Assembly: GCA_005791855.1 (NCBI GenBank)
Contig: SXUH01000297.1
Span: 1 to 5,746, forward strand
Reading direction: 5' to 3'
DNA from: Bdellovibrionales bacterium
GTDB taxonomy: Bacteria; Bdellovibrionota; Bacteriovoracia; Bacteriovoracales; Bacteriovoracaceae
Length of the DNA stretch: 5,746 bases
The notes beneath the pieces are model-generated. The model made no database searches. It had not been told where the DNA came from and saw only the letters and a list, made by a program, of their open reading frames with translations. This document shows, one piece after another, positions 4,957-5,746 of this stretch. Position 1 is the first letter of the stretch, and each line of letters opens with the position of its first letter. The position numbers and the translations under genes were made by a program.

Positions 4957-5746
4957 ATGTCAAAGTACGATTTAGACACTATCAGGCACTCAACGGCCCA
5001 CTTGATGGCCCAGGCGATCATCGAACTTTTTCCGGACGAGACGGTTCAGTTGGGGATCGGCCCAACCATCGAGAACGGTTTCTACTACGACATCGACATG
5101 CAGACCCGGCTTACCGACGAGCACCTGAAGTCCATCGAGGCGAAGATGAAGGAGATCATCAAAAGAGATCTCCCGGTGGTGCGGCACGAGGTCTCGAGGG
5201 AAGAAGCCGTGAGGCTCTTCTCCCAGAAGGGCCAGACGCTGAAGTGCGAGCTCATCCGCGACTTCCCGGAGGGGGAGGTCATTAGCTACTACACCCAGGG
5301 AGACCAGTTCTTCGACCTGTGCACCGGGCCCCACGTGGAGAAGACCTCCCACCTCCCGCCGTGGTTCAAGCTCCTCCACACCGCCGGCGCCTACTGGCGC
5401 GGGGACCAGAACCGGCCGATGCTCCAGCGGATCTACGCGGCCTGCTTCAGCTCGAAGGAAGAGCTGCGCGAGTACACCACCATGCTCGAGGAAGCCAAGA
5501 AGCGAGACCACCGGAAGCTCGGGAAGGAGCTCGAGCTCTTCATCTTCGATCCGGTCGCTCCGGCCTCCCCGTTCTTCATGCCGAAGGGGGCCATGGTCTA
5601 CAGTGGCCTGGTGGACTTCATGAAGCGGGTTTACAAAGTCTACGACTACCAGGAAGTCATCACCCCCCAGGTCCTCGACGTGGACCTGTGGCACACCTCC
5701 GGGCACTACGAGAAGTACAAGGAGAACATGTACTTCACCCACATCG
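4957..5746 (+). CDS. thrS: Threonyl-tRNA synthetase, TGS-less form (partial, C-terminus outside window)
   Basis: The first 263 residues are present. The enzyme activates threonine with ATP, charges tRNA-Thr, and hydrolyses Ser-tRNA-Thr in its editing domain. The protein opens directly with the N2 editing domain: the HxxxH motif is H11-STA-H15, and the second motif is FFDLCTGPHVEKT with C122 and H126. These correspond to H73, H77, C182 and H186 of the E. coli enzyme with nearly the same spacing. KLLHTAGAYWRGDQNRPMLQ (138-157) is the highly conserved end of the editing domain. A linker helix (about 168-190) leads into the class II catalytic core, including ELELFIF, FMPKGAMVYSGL and the motif 1 region YQEVITPQVLDVDLWHTSGH (231-250). 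The zinc-binding Cys and motifs 2 and 3 lie beyond the edge. The N-terminal TGS domain (about 60 residues in E. coli) is absent. The gene is divergent from the regulator. Confidence 0.96.
   Translation, partial: MSKYDLDTIRHSTAHLMAQAIIELFPDETVQLGIGPTIENGFYYDIDMQTRLTDEHLKSIEAKMKEIIKRDLPVVRHEVSREEAVRLFSQKGQTLKCELIRDFPEGEVISYYTQGDQFFDLCTGPHVEKTSHLPPWFKLLHTAGAYWRGDQNRPMLQRIYAACFSSKEELREYTTMLEEAKKRDHRKLGKELELFIFDPVAPASPFFMPKGAMVYSGLVDFMKRVYKVYDYQEVITPQVLDVDLWHTSGHYEKYKENMYFTHI

Noticed and set aside
4990..5742. 250-codon open frame on the minus strand opposite thrS
   Set aside because: It is the complement of a clear ThrRS coding region and has shadow-like composition.

Overview
The window holds seven protein genes: six read leftward on the minus strand and one (thrS) reads rightward at the right edge. 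It is chromosomal and looks like a Gram-negative bacterium of the former Deltaproteobacteria/Bdellovibrionota type. That is a family-level impression only, based on the IF-2 N-terminus, a threonyl-tRNA synthetase with no TGS domain, and a TPR plus winged-helix regulator. The secreted protein with a Sec signal peptide fits a diderm. Protein composition is rich in K, N, I, Y and E, yet most gene interiors use codons ending almost only in G or C, while intergenic DNA and several gene ends are AT-rich.

Layout, in the direction of leftward transcription. A predicted promoter (4676-4704) drives a TPR/winged-helix regulator (4620 to 3346). Its 3' end overlaps by 56 bp the start of a small secreted protein of unknown function (3401 to 2769). 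The 3' end of that gene overlaps by 17 bp a RimI-like GNAT acetyltransferase (2785 to 2333). After an 83-bp gap with its own predicted promoter comes the widely conserved cluster rimP (2249 to 1698), nusA (1686 to 271) and the start of infB (247, running off the left edge). The gaps in this cluster are 11 and 23 bp and I see no terminator between its genes.

The 336-bp region 4621-4956 separates the regulator from the divergent thrS gene. It carries a perfect TATAAT box just upstream of thrS, and an unusual concentration of the hexamer GTAAGA: five exact copies on both strands within 207 bp. Two of these copies belong to a pair of interlocked, mutually exclusive inverted repeats directly upstream of the regulator's Shine-Dalgarno sequence. 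This is the best candidate in the window for an undescribed regulatory element.

rimP, nusA, infB and thrS serve ribosome maturation, transcription elongation and antitermination, translation initiation and tRNA charging. The overlapping trio of regulator, secreted protein and acetyltransferase is the accessory part. Its tight packing implies co-expression, but the sequence does not show what signal or process it serves.
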